DNA from: Penium margaritaceum
Taxonomy: Eukaryota; Streptophyta; Zygnematophyceae; Desmidiales; Peniaceae
Direction of reading: 5' to 3'
Assembly (NCBI GenBank): GCA_023375785.1
Contig: SZWC01001177.1
Coordinates: 241,906 to 305,905 of the forward strand
Length of the DNA: 64,000 bases
Below are positions 24,421 to 35,262 of this stretch, in pieces (position 1 is the first letter of the stretch; each line of letters starts with the position of its first letter). Position numbers and translations under genes: made by a program. The notes beneath the pieces were generated by a model. It saw only the letters and a list, made by a program, of their open reading frames with translations, was not told the DNA's origin and ran no database searches.

Positions 24421-25034
24421 GATATCGGAGAAGACCAAGGCAAGTGGGGACATGGCAGAGGAAAGGAAGCTGGATCAAGTCTTGTGGCAGGCAGCATGTG
24501 AAGCATGCTGTCAATGGCAGCAGAGTGGACATGACAAAGGCAGCAATATAGGATATTTGTGTGTTGCGGAGATAGTGTGCTAGTTACAGACACATGGCCA
24601 ATGTGGGCCGATGAGAAGGGGACAAAGGTGGAAGCGGACAGGCACGGTACGTGGCACAAGTTGCCATGGGCGGTGGCATGCAAAATGACACGACCTGACG
24701 GATGCAACAACACAGTGCCCACACCACACAACTCCAGAACATCTATGCTCATGCGATCAAGGGCGGTGACAGACAGGAGGCTGAGCTGAAGGTCACAGAT
24801 GAAGAGTACATTTGTTACAAAGACATCTCCAGCACGATTGTGGAAACAAATGACGCCAACACCAAGAACTGGTAAGACCTGACCAGAGCGTGTCCAAACC
24901 CCTATGACATCGGTGACAAGACCAAGAACACTGAAGACCTCGCGCAAGGCCGTCATATGATGTGTGGTCCCAAAGTCGATGATCGAGGTCTCTGACGGAT
25001 CCATGACAGGTGCGGCCGGGTCGTAAACAGGCAC
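24421..25034 (-). pseudogene. Protease and pre-integrase of copia C
   Basis: One open frame holds SIIDFGTTHHMTALREVF (protease; DSGAT has become DFGTT), RSGQVLPVLGVGVICF, LFICDLQLSLLSVTALD and the pre-integrase block LYCCLCHVHSAAIDSMLH. The Ser-to-Phe change next to the catalytic Asp makes protease activity unlikely. Confidence 0.8.
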
Positions 25035-26330
25035 ATAGCAGTGGGCAAATGATGCAGACGTGGTGGACGAAGGTGCAAACCGGGATTGCTAGTCATCAAG
25101 CCAGGCGACATCATCACGAAGAGGAGCAGGTGGGAAGGGCACGGTAGAGGATGGGGTGGATGAAGGTACAGAGCACAACTGCAACATAGACTCAGTTATG
25201 GAGGGTAGGGTGGAACAAGTGACAAGCAACTCGCATTTCCCTGGGGAGGAGGGTGCGGAAGGCCGAGCTGGAGTGCGATGAACTACTCTAATTTACGCTC
25301 GCGGGTGGAGTTTCAAATGGAGTAGACCGACTGTGGTGTAACAACGCCGGAGTCAAGAACAGAGGGAAAGAGACTGCTAGAGGTACTGGTGACGGAGGAG
25401 CAAGCACGGAGAGCTGCGGAAGATACAGTGGTGGAGCCGTCATGAGCCGCGCAGATGTAGCAGGAGCAGCGAGAGTCACTATAGCGGTGGCAAGGCGACG
25501 CTCATGCTAGCAACGCATGGTGGCGATGATGCAAGCCTCGTTGGGTAGGTAGCGGATACGTGTACCACCCATGTCCTGACTGGCCACAGTGGGCCCTTGT
25601 CCTTCTTTCCCTTGCACCTCTTCTTGCTGGACAAGGAGGCGCCGGAAGACGTTGTTGCTGCTGCTTGGGGGGCAACAATCACTAAGGCGATGATAGGAGA
25701 CGAAAGGGACTCTGTGTGATGGATGTGTGACTCCTAACGAGCCTCCTGCATGTGGAGGAAGAGTTCGTATGCCCAGGGCATGATGGTACCCTTGGCAGCC
25801 ATCGCGGTGAAGATCTCCTAAGAGTAGTGGTCGAAGACGTCAGAGAAGGCGTCGATGGAGCTGCGCTTGATGGACAGGAGTGCGGAGAGAGGGGGTGGCA
25901 AGGCATCTTCGAGGTGGCGCAGGATGTCCTCGGTATGCTGCCAACAGGAGGTGATCCTCTCGGTCTCCCCATGCGGAGGAAGTTGAACTCCTGGATCAGG
26001 CGGCTTGTCTTGGCGTCACTAGACAGATGATGAGGGCGAGTGAGTACGTGCCACGCTGGTGCAGAGTGCGCCTTTGGTGAAGTCACCTAGGAAGGGCTTG
26101 AGGGCAAGACATGCAACCAGAGGGTCAACAAAGATGAGGGCATGCACGGCGTAACTGGCGTCATACACCTGGTTCGCCTAGGTGGAGTCGATGGGCAGGA
26201 CATAGAAGGGCCACAAGCCCTCGCCCTGTGCCTAGGTTCGGAAGTTGAGATCCCAGCTCCGAAACTACTTCCTAGCTTAAAGCAACTGTAGTGGGGATTC
26301 AAAGTCCTGTTTGCGGCCGACACCCAGAGT
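25035..26330 (-). pseudogene. Gag remnant of copia C
   Basis: Read in shifting minus frames, the segment gives a UBN2-like Gag: YDASYAVHALIFVDPLVACL, ITSCWQHTEDILRHLEDALP, LSIKRSSIDAFSDVFDHYS, then WAYELFLHMQEAR. I could not find a zinc knuckle. Several stops are present. Confidence 0.6.
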
Positions 26331-26429
26331 GGGACCTAGGACTGATGTCACCATCTGTTGTTGGCGCTGGGTGTGTTGTTGCTCCAGGTACTGCATGGCA
26401 TAGGATTCTGCAGGGCTTGCGTTCCCAGG

Positions 26430-27930
26430 TGGGACAAAGGGTGCTTGCTAACATTGTCGCTGCTACTACGGCGGCTGTTGATACTGCTACTGTGGTTGCT
26501 GCTGCGGTAGCTGTGTCGGTGGTTGCACTACTGATAGCTATTGCGTCATCGTTTTGAGTTGCTGACACAAAGCGGCAAGTGGATCTGTCAAGCTAGCATG
26601 AACGATGTTAGAGCCTGCGGGGTGCTACTATTGCTACTACTACTATTGTTGTTGCTACTGCAGCTGCTTCCACGAGTGCTATTGCTACTGTTGCTCCTAC
26701 TGTTGTGGCTGTTGCTACTGCTGCTACCGCCATTGGTGCTGCTGTTGCTGCTACTACTGTTCTTGTTGTTGTTACAACAGTGGCAGCAGCGAGTGCTACT
26801 GCTGCAACTGCTACAAATGTTGCAGGAAGGAGGGCCCTGCAACAGAGGAGGACCCCTCTCCATCCTCTACCATGGTGTCCTTTGTTTCCCCTCCTTTGTT
26901 TTGGGGTTGTTGTTGATTTCAGTAGTGACATCAGCTGAGTATGGGTGACATCAGCAACATCTGTCACATTGTTGCTACAGCTACTGCTGTGTCAGTTGTA
27001 GAGCTGCTACTACTACTGTTGTTTCTACTGTTGCTACTGCTGCTAGTATTACTGCTGTTGCAGCAAGTATTACTGCTACTACTAATGTCGTAGCTGTTAC
27101 TATTGCTGCTAGTGATGTTGCTGTGGGTGCTATTGCTACTCCGTTTGCTAGTACTGCTATTGGTGCTACTATTGTTGCTACTGCTGTTGTTGCAGCTACT
27201 ACCGCTACTACAACTAAGCTACTGCGTTCTGCTGGTGCTGCTACGGTTGCTGCGGCAACTGGCACGGCTTTGGGGGTCGCTACTGTTGCAGCAAGGCCAC
27301 GTGTGGGGATGGGGGAACCTTTTTGTGCGTGTTTTTTTTTTCTCGTTAGTCTCTGCTCGTAGCTCGCTACGAGGTGCGAGCAACGAGCTCGCTTCTTCCT
27401 GCAATTTGCGAGCTGTGAGTAGCAAGCTAGCTGCTCGATGCTCACTACGAGCTGCGAGCAGCGAGCTCGCTGCTCGGTGTTCACTACTTGCTGCGAGCAG
27501 CGAGCTGCAAGCAGTTGATGCTGCTCTTGCTACTGCTGCCGGCAGCTGCTCAAGATGCTGCTGGTAGATGCTGCTGGCTTCTCCTTGTTGCTACAGCTGC
27601 GGCAGCCAGCTGTTGCTACTGCTCCCTGCTGCTGCTAGCTGTTGTTGGTGCTGCTTGCTACTCCTACACAGTAGTGCTGCTGCTGCTTGCTACTCCTGTG
27701 CACTACTGCTACTGCTGGCTACCGCTGCTGCGAGGTGCTGGTGCTACAAGCTCTTCGAGCTGCTACTGCTGCCGGCTGCTACAACTGCACGCTACTGCTG
27801 CTGGCTGCTGCTTCCACTGCTCAGTGCCGCTGCAAGCTGCTACTGCTGGTGCTTCTGCAGATTGCTGCTGCTTCTTGCTGCTGCTATCAGCCACTGCACC
27901 TGGTTGACGTCGCCACGTGTGTCGTCGCTA
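26430..27930 (-). repeat. 1.5-kb degenerate trinucleotide leader of copia C
   Basis: Almost the whole stretch is GCT, GTT, ACT, TGC-type triplets on plus (GTAGCAGCAACAG on minus), so open frames in many phases encode Leu/Cys/Tyr or Ala/Val/Thr runs that are not proteins. It occupies the leader between PBS and Gag, as in copia B. Confidence 0.85.
27360..27510. repeat. 39-bp tandem repeats rich in GAGCTCGC palindromes
   Basis: Units starting gagctgYgagYagc and ending gctcactac follow each other about three to four times inside the trinucleotide leader. Each contains self-complementary gctgcgagcagc and cgagctcg words. Confidence 0.75.
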
Positions 27931-28133
27931 GGAGGTACCTGACGTGGGTTGCCGCTCACCACCTTATGTCACACGTGGGGGTTAGTGTTGCAGGAAAAAT
28001 CTGGCAGCATTTTCCCTGGCCCAGTGGTCGTGGGGAAAAATATGACGCTGCCACCAGGTGGGTCAATGCTGCCGTGAAAAATCTGGCAGCATAGTCGGGA
28101 ACCTGTACGCCAGTTGTCTGCTGCTACAGCTGG

Positions 28134-28151
28134 GCTCTGGTTCTAATACCT
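28134..28151 (-). promoter_or_regulatory. Primer-binding site of copia C
   Basis: On minus, GGTATTAGAACCAGAGC follows the 5' LTR. It resembles the tRNA-iMet complement with a small internal insertion. Confidence 0.6.
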
Positions 28152-28975
28152 ATCTGGAAATTGCTCTAGTGCACAGGCTGGGGAAGTTGCGTTGTTGATG
28201 CAGCGTGCGGGCTTCCATGCTTGTTTCTCAGTCTATTGTCCCCTCAATCTGCCGCTCTAGATTTTGAGTGCTCTGGGTTTGTTACTCAGAGATGTGCGTG
28301 CCAGTTTTAGCGGCAAGAAGCAGCTGAGAACTGGAAATGACTGATTAAGAAGTGAGAATAAGACACAATTGGAGACCCCTTCAAGAACTAGCCTCCCCCA
28401 GCTCTGTAGATTTTGTTACTCAGTTGACCAGCCAATCAGGAAATAGCTCTATTTTGAGGCAGGCATTTTTTTGGTGAGCCCTGCTGACATCCGACAGCCC
28501 AAAACCCGGGCGTCGTCCGTTTTGCCTGAAAACTGGACCACACTATCATACGCACGCTGCAAACGCAGTCGTGCAAGCAGAATCAGCTAGAGAAATAGTA
28601 GTCAAGAGTTATAGCCGCCTAAACCCTGGTGACGTCTATTCTAGTCCCCGGTACCAACAGTGCCCGAAGCTCATGAAACTTGGACCCTATGCATGATACA
28701 GCGGTGCGAATGCAACACTGCAGTCAGACACAGCATTGGACGCATGTAGACAACAAAAACAGCGGCAGCACGACTGCCGGGGAGGACCGCCATTGGAGCT
28801 GAGGATGTAGAAGAGAGGAGGAGGCTCTAGCAAACCGCGTGCAGGCCTCAGCGTGCGTTGGCCTCACCAGAGGACACTCCAGCAGCGTCGCGTCTCACCA
28901 TCAGTCATCTACACGCCGATGTGCACAAGCCAGGAGGACACAGCAGAGTAAAATGAGAGATGCATGAAAACAAGA
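28152..28975 (-). repeat. 5' LTR of copia C
   Basis: Homologous over its length to 15738-16589: gagcccgcgt-like landmarks include cagctgagaactggaaatgac, ttactcagttgaccagccaat, acagcccaaaacccgg and ctcatgaaac.tggaccctatgcatga. Right flank aatta. Confidence 0.85.
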
Positions 28976-29029
28976 AATTATTGTTACTGTTAAAGGTGTT
29001 TTCTTTCACTTTCTTACTACCTCATTAAT

Positions 29030-29190
29030 GTACTGTGGTATGATACCGCGGTACGGAAGAGGGATACCCTGCCAGTTCAGTACTGATACGGTACCGGTAC
29101 CGTAAAAAACAAAAACCATAGTGCTGTGGTACAACAGCAGTACAAAAACACGGTGTACCGTGGTATCAGTAATACCGGCGTCAGCCATGC
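29030..29190. repeat. Palindrome cluster built on taccgtggta, right of copia C
   Basis: Repeated gataccgcggtac, acggtaccggtaccgt and taccgtggtat words. The counterpart of 14880-15190. Confidence 0.65.
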
Positions 29191-29534
29191 TGACGACACC
29201 TTTTGTGTCCCGATCATCACAAACTCCTTAAGACAAGGGGTTTTGGATTTTTTGTAAGTGGTTTGCAGGGAGTTTGGATTGGGCGTTCGAGACTCCCCAT
29301 GCGTTGAAAGGGAACCTGCTGGGCCCCACTACCACGGGGCCCAACAGGTGCCCGCGCAAAGATATACCCTAAAATCCCAGGTGTAATTAGGGTGTGGGTT
29401 TGTCTATAGCTTGTACATCAAACGAGAGTATAAAGTTGAACAAAATGTAAAATGAAACTAAAATAGATTTTCAACTCCCCAATGATGGAGCGAGGATTCC
29501 TATGGACATCCGTCCACCGGAATCCCCAGCAAAG

Positions 29535-29567
<33 letters not shown>

Positions 29568-29910
29568 NNNNNNNNNNNNNNNNNNNNNNNNNNNNNNNNN
29601 NNNNNNNNNNNNNNNNNNNNNNNNNNNNNNNNNNNNNNNNNNNNNNNNNNNNNNNNNNNNNNNNNNNNNNNNNNNNNNNNNNNNNNNNNNNNNNNNNNNN
29701 NNNNNNNNNNNNNNNNNNNNNNNNNNNNNNNNNNNNNNNNNNNNNNNNNNNNNNNNNNNNNNNNNNNNNNNNNNNNNNNNNNNNNNNNNNNNNNNNNNNN
29801 NNNNNNNNNNNNNNNNNNNNNNNNNNNNNNNNNNNNNNNNNNNNNNNNNNNNNNNNNNNNNNNNNNNNNNNNNNNNNNNNNNNNNNNNNNNNNNNNNNNN
29901 NNNNNNNNNN
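29535..29910. other. Run of 33 C followed by a 343-base assembly gap
   Basis: C at 29535-29567, then N from 29568 to 29910. The assembly evidently broke at the homopolymer, so the gap size may be nominal. Confidence 0.95.
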
Positions 29911-29973
29911 TGCCGGGCTAGAATGCGGCCCTCCATTGCGACAGCCGTGATGGAGGGCCGCATTCTAGCACGG
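29911..29973. repeat. 25-bp inverted repeat next to the gap
   Basis: Arms at 29911-29935 and 29949-29973 match at 24 of 25 positions, with a 13-base loop. They could be terminal repeats of a small foldback element or the folded end of a contig. Confidence 0.85.
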
Positions 29974-30176
29974 CATGCCCGATTTTCCTGTGCTTAATCA
30001 GCGACATGCGTCGCTCTTTGGGCATGGTGAAAGCAGGGAGGGCGGATAGGGATATTTATTGCCAGACAGGGACGAATGGGGCTTTTTTCCCATTGGAGGT
30101 GTATATGAGGGCCACCGGTGACAAAAGAAGAGAAATCGGCATTTTCACCGATCAGAAAAATGATCTTTTTTTTGGC
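29974..30176. other. Short spacer without recognised features
   Basis: No family seen. It ends in a T run just before the truncated LTR of element D. Confidence 0.5.
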
Positions 30177-30704
30177 AGGCAGGTTTTCTTGGTGAGCCCT
30201 GCGAGGCAGTCGACAGCTTGAAACCTGGGGTTCGTCCGTTTCGCTGAAAACTGGACCATACCAAAACATCCATGCTGCCACATAGTCATGTGGTCAGAAT
30301 CACCAAGAAACATAGTAGCAAGAAGTTATGGCTACATAAACCCAGGCAGCGTCTAGGCTAATCCCCGGTTACAACAGTGCCCAAACATCCTGAAACTCAG
30401 AGCCCAAGTAAAACATGACCCTGCAATTGCAACCGTGCAGACAGATCTGGCATAGGACGCAAGAAGACAGCATAATCTGTGGCAGTGACCGCCAACAACG
30501 TGAGTGTTGAGGAGGCCTGCCGATTGAGCACGCCATGCGTCTAAGGGAAGAAGCTCCAGCAAATTGTGTGCAGAGCTCAGCGTGCGTCGGCTCCATCGGA
30601 CAATACCCCATCAGCGTGCATCCTGCCGTCAGTCATCTGCACGCTGATGTACACAGGCCGTGAACCAACAACATAGCACAATGAGAGATACGCAAAAACC
30701 ATCA
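30177..30704 (-). repeat. Truncated 3' LTR of copia D
   Basis: Aligned with 16048-16589 and 28463-28975 from ggcaggcaggttttcttgg to atgagagata. The left part of the LTR is missing. Confidence 0.8.
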
Positions 30705-30825
30705 CTCCCCCATGACTCACAGGCACAGTATGCATGGAAGGGCAGCGAGTACAATAACCAAGCAGACAAGGCTCCCCCAGGACAGGTAGTATATGAGCAG
30801 GGATGGAGAGAGAGAAACTTACAGA

Positions 30826-31860
30826 AGAACACCGACCACGCTCACAGCCTTCTTGAACAAGTCACGCTTCAGTGCCATGGTCTAGAAGTCAGACAACTAC
30901 TGTGCTGTCTCAACGCACATAATTCTCACGCTTCCGTCGTGCAACAATGATCAGACATAGTGATACTCAACACTGATGTGCTTTGTGCACATGTGATGCA
31001 CTATGTCATTGTCTACGATGGCCATGATACTCACGTTGTCACAATGCAACATGAAAGACGCAACAGACTGACTCAACTAGGACAACAGACGACGCAACCA
31101 CACGCTCTCACACACGCTAGAACCAAGAGTCACATACTCAATCTCAAGATTGTTGCGTGCAAGGCAGCCTTGCTTGCGTTTGCTCTAGGACACAGGTGTG
31201 CGGCCAACGAGAAAGATCCAGCCAGTGCGGCTCTTGCCGTTTAGGGTGCCGGCCCAGTCGCTGTCACTGTAGCCCACTACGACTTCAAACGGCTGCCGGC
31301 GGTACATGAGGCCTCAACGTGGATTTGAGACAACATAGTGCAGCACGCAGATCGCAACCTTGAAATGGAGGTGACACATACATTGCGCCGGGAGGTTAAC
31401 GGCAAATGCGATGTCTGGCTGCGTCGTCATTGCTAGGAACATCAGTGACCCGATGACTCTGAGATACGTGGTCACGTCAACTGGATTCCCCACAATGGTT
31501 GGGTCAAGGCTCTTCAACTTTGCCTAGCCATCGGGGGACATGTGTGAGGACACGCTCGGTGCAAGGGGTAGGGCCTTGGTGAACCAAGTGGACAGGTTCT
31601 GGATGTAGGCGGCTTGGTGGATGTGCAGGATGCCCTGGGAGCGGTCATGCTCCAACTCCATGCCAAAGAACACTCAGGCAGGCCCAAAGTCCTTCATCTA
31701 GTTTGCGGCGTGGAGCAGGTCCTTGACGCGCTGGATGGCAGCTGCGTCTGGCAACCCAATGAGGAGGTCGTCTACGTAGACTAGGACGACGATGAAGGGC
31801 TGACCTCCCAGGCTGATGAACAGTGTGGGGTTTGCAGTGACAGCCAATGTGGCTTTCTAG
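30826..31860 (-). pseudogene. Reverse transcriptase and RNase H of copia D
   Basis: On minus: FIVVLVYVDDLLIGLPD with an intact YVDD at 31767-31778, VKDLLHAA, MKDFGPA, GMELEHDRSQGILHIHQAAYIQ, VDVTTYLRVIGSLMFLAMTTQPDI, then RNase H with GYSDSDWAGTLNGKSRTGW, EIEYVTLG and HCDNVSIMAIVDN. A stop after SSHMSPDG and further breaks make it non-functional. RT N-terminal blocks are missing because of the junction at 31860. Confidence 0.8.
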
Positions 31861-32720
31861 ACTGTGAAGGATCTCCTCTTGTATGTGTACAAAATGAAGG
31901 ATCTTGGTCTAGCTTATATCTTCCTGGGAATGGAGATTCACTGTAATTGCTTGTGTTGCACACTACATGTGCATCAGCCTGGTTATGAAAGGATGCTGGG
32001 GGAGTGCTTTGCTGTCCTCTTGGCTACAGTCCCCTATGCATCCAAACCTCTGACGCCCATGGGGCAGAGGCTCCTCACGTCATCAGACCCAGATTTTCTA
32101 GGGAATCCTGTCGATGTCACGACGTACCTCCAAGTCATTGGCTCCCTGATATTCCTTGGGACCAGCACCCAGATGCTATCCTTGCTGTGAGTTTCCTATC
32201 GTGATCCTCACATCATCCGTGTCAGCTCTATCTGGAAGGTGCTGTGTGCATGGTGTGGTATGTCAGGTCTATCCCACGACTGGGCCTATGATTTCATGCA
32301 CAGTCGTCTGTTGTTGACGGATACACTGACAGCGATTGGGTCCATGATCGCAATGCGCGCAGCCGGTCTGGTTACATCTTCCTTGCCGAAGTTACAGCTG
32401 TCTCATGGAAGATTGGTGAGAAGGGTTTTGTAGTGAGGAGCTTGACTGAGGCTGAGTACGTCACATTGGGGGCTGGGGTCTGTAAAATAATCTGGTTGTG
32501 TCGTCTCATGCAGGAGCTGCGCTAGCTTATCCATTGCATCACCATCCGCTGTGACAGCAAGAACACGCGCCACATAGCACAGCATGATGGCATGTGACAC
32601 ACACGCACCAAGCACATCAACATTGAGCATCAAATATACACGAGCATATTTTATGTGGCATTGTCTCAGTCGTGGGTGTCGAAACACAACAGTAGCGTGC
32701 AAATTTCCTTACAAAAGCAC
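31861..32720 (+). pseudogene. Reverse transcriptase C-terminal part and RNase H of copia I
   Basis: The open piece 31864-32190 holds the RT thumb-side blocks listed for the element. The frame then breaks near 32160. RNase H pieces are spread over other frames to about 32720. The polymerase catalytic box is absent, lost at the junction with D. Confidence 0.75.
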
Positions 32721-32936
32721 TACGTAACAGTAAGTTCAAGTTTTCTCTCTGCAAGGTTGAGCTTCTTGCGCCTGCTTCTGCTCCTACATGAGTCATATCG
32801 CGCTCTTGTTGCTCCCTCTCTTTGCCCACAATACTTGTGTGGCTTTGTTTCATGCCCCTTGCTGTGTTTTGTCGTTGCCATTATTCTGTGACCCTTGCTT
32901 GCTCAAGGCAACTGGCGTCTGCGGGTCATGGGGGCG

Positions 32937-33345
32937 TGTTGGTGTGTCAGTCATAGTGAATTTGGACTTGTCGCCATGGCTCGCACGTATGCCGGGACAC
33001 TCAATGACTGCATTGATAATATGAGCACCAGCCAGTACGCCCTCACGTTGTCTCTTGAGTTTTCTTGGTGACATCTTGGAGTCCATTTTCTCAATGGTGC
33101 TATCCTTGCGTGTTCATGACATAGTTACATAGAGTTTTTGTTTCTCCACTAGACGTTTCTTTTTTTTTGTCATTCGGAAAACCGAGGAGCCCGTATGGCT
33201 GTTGAGTTCTCCTTTGCTGTGGTTTTGGAGCTTGTAGCCGCATTAATCTATTTTCCACCCAGTTGGTTGGAGTTGCGAGCTTAGTTGCACGCACGTGGAT
33301 GAGACTACACGCATGCACTTGCTTGTTTTTTATAACAAAACTCTT
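32937..33345 (+). repeat. 3' LTR of copia I
   Basis: Starts TGTTGGTGTGTCAG after the PPT-like stretch and is homologous to 14186-14465. Right end is uncertain. Confidence 0.65.
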
Positions 33346-33739
33346 ACTTCTTCAAGCATATCTTTGCCGTCTCTCAACCTAACTTAGTGTCGTCTGTCCC
33401 ATTGTAGCACACACCGTGTCTCTCACACAGACAGTAGCTAAGAGGGTTATCTTAAACTGCCAAAACAGACCGTAGGAGTGGACCACCAAGAAAATGCATG
33501 TGGGCACTAGAGAGCCAGAGAGTCAAGGCTGACAATGGCAATGTAGCTGTGGACCACTGTAGTGTGCCAGCAAGTGATAGGTGTCAGATCCACAGGTCAT
33601 CGGGACTAACAAAACAGCAACACCCCTCCATGCCCCGTAGGCGCCACACTAGACGCACTGATGGGGCACAGCCACCAGGCGACAAGGAGCAACAAAAACG
33701 GCACTATATCCATAGAAGGGAAAAAAACCAAAGAAGCAG

Positions 33740-35259
33740 GTACACGTCAACTGAGATCACCACAGATGGAACGAAGACCAATAGTATGGACTGCAATATT
33801 GAACTTGCCACTTCAGAGGGCCTTGGTGAGAAAGTCGCCGCGCTGCTGCCGCGTGTCAAAACCAATCAGGCGCACGTCACCACATGGAATGCATTCACGC
33901 ACAAAGTGATGCTCGATGTTGATTTGCTTTGGGCGAGTGTGATGCATGCCATCCTACTCAGCAATGTGGCCCGTGCTCTCATTATCACAGTGAAGAGTGA
34001 TACAATGGATGGGCTAGCACAGCTTTTGGATGAGACGACAATACCAGATGCTTTCACATAAACGAACCCCCAAGGTGACGTACACGGCTGCAGTCACACT
34101 GCAGGTGATGTAACCTTGCTTGCCACTCGTCCAAGAGGAAGTTGCACTGACAATGAGGAAAACGTAACCAGAATGGCTGCGCACGTCACGATCCTGTGCC
34201 CAACCAGTGTCTGTGTAGGCGTCAACAATGACAGAGGGCTGTGCACAAAAGCACAAGCCAAGACAAGGGAGTAGACACGACGTAGTGCACAGGAGATAAT
34301 GCCGCCTTGAGATGGAGACGAGAAAGACATTGGGAGAACTGGGACAAGAAGTTGACCGCAAACGCAACATCAATATACGTGGTGGTACCAAGGAACATCA
34401 CGGACCTGATGACTTGGAGGTACTTCATGACATCAACGAGCTCCTCCAGCCTGGCAGGGTCGGGTGTCTTGAGGAGCCGCTGTCCAACTGGGGTCATGGG
34501 CGTGGATGCATAGAGATTAGCAGCCAACAGGTTAGCAAAACGCTCCCCAAGGGTGCAAACATACCCGGCCTGATGCACATGCAGGACGCGGCGTTGACAG
34601 TCGCACTCAATTTCCATGCCAAGAAAGGTGTGGAAAGCACCGAGATCCTTCATCTTGTACATAGACTGGAGGAGAGTCTTTACAGCCTGGACAACCTGAG
34701 GATTTGGAGAGGCAATCAAAAGGACATCAAAATATACCGAAATGGCGACAAAGGGTTCCAACGGATTGCTCACAGCGAGAGCGGGGTCGACTGGACAGGG
34801 ACAATAGCCACCGTATTCAAGAGTGGCAAAAACATCGAGGTTCTAGCAGTGTGGACACTGCTTTATGCTGTATAGAGCCCTGCAAAGGTGCCCGACATGC
34901 CCAGTACAATCGTCAAAGCCAAGCGGCTGAGGTAGGTAGATCTCCTTGTGGAGCCAAAAGTGCAAGAACGCGTTGTCAACGTCCATTTGATGCAGCTCCG
35001 AGTTGTACTGAGCCATATGGCTAAAGAGCGGCTTGGCATTAGTGTTCTTCCCCACATGGGCAAAAGTTTCATGGAAGTCCATGCCAGACTCTTGAGAAAA
35101 GCCTCTGACAGTTAGGCGAACTTTGTAGTGCTCAACAATGCCATTGGTCTTACGCTTGCACCAGAATACCCAACGTACGGCAATGCCCTTGCAACCAGGT
35201 GGGAAATCCACCAACTCATAACCGCCATGCGGCGTGATTGCGTCAAGCTCCTCACACAT
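33740..35259 (-). pseudogene. Reverse transcriptase and RNase H of copia E
   Basis: RT entry (34843-35259): YELVDFPPGCKGIAVRWVF, KTNGIVEHYKVRLTVRGF, FHETFAHVGK, LHQMDVDNAFLHFWLHKEIYLPQ. The piece 34222-34773 has SVYFDVLLIAS, where the catalytic YVDD reads YFDV, so the polymerase is dead. It continues MKDLGAFHTFLGMEIECDC, LQVIRSVMFLGTTTYIDVAF. RNase H pieces DTGWAQDRDVRSHSGY, TAAVYVTLGVRLCE and LHCDNESTGHIAE follow. Confidence 0.8.
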
Positions 35260-35262
35260 AGC

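Larger units (their letters stand above)
30177..31860 (-). mobile_element. Copia D, 3' portion (family C)
   Basis: A left-truncated 3' LTR of the family C type (30177-30704) is followed on minus by a PPT (ctcccccat on plus), RNase H and RT up to just past the catalytic box. At 31860 the minus-strand homology ends abruptly and plus-strand element I starts. Upstream Gag, protease and integrase are absent. Confidence 0.8.
31861..33345 (+). mobile_element. Copia I, 3' portion, head to head with D
   Basis: On plus the segment opens inside RT, just after the catalytic box (VKDLL..YKMKDLGLAYIFLGMEI). It continues VDVTTYLQVIGSLIFLGTST and, after breaks, RNase H (TIRCDSKNTRHIAQHDGM, TRTKHINIEHQIY). 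tcatgggggcg near 32926-32936 looks like the PPT, and the 3' LTR follows. RT wording is closest to element E in this window. Confidence 0.75.

Noticed and set aside
26541-27942. Several overlapping 90-167 residue frames on both strands
   Set aside because: They come from the degenerate GCT/GTT/ACT tract in the leader of copia C; no unique protein sequence.
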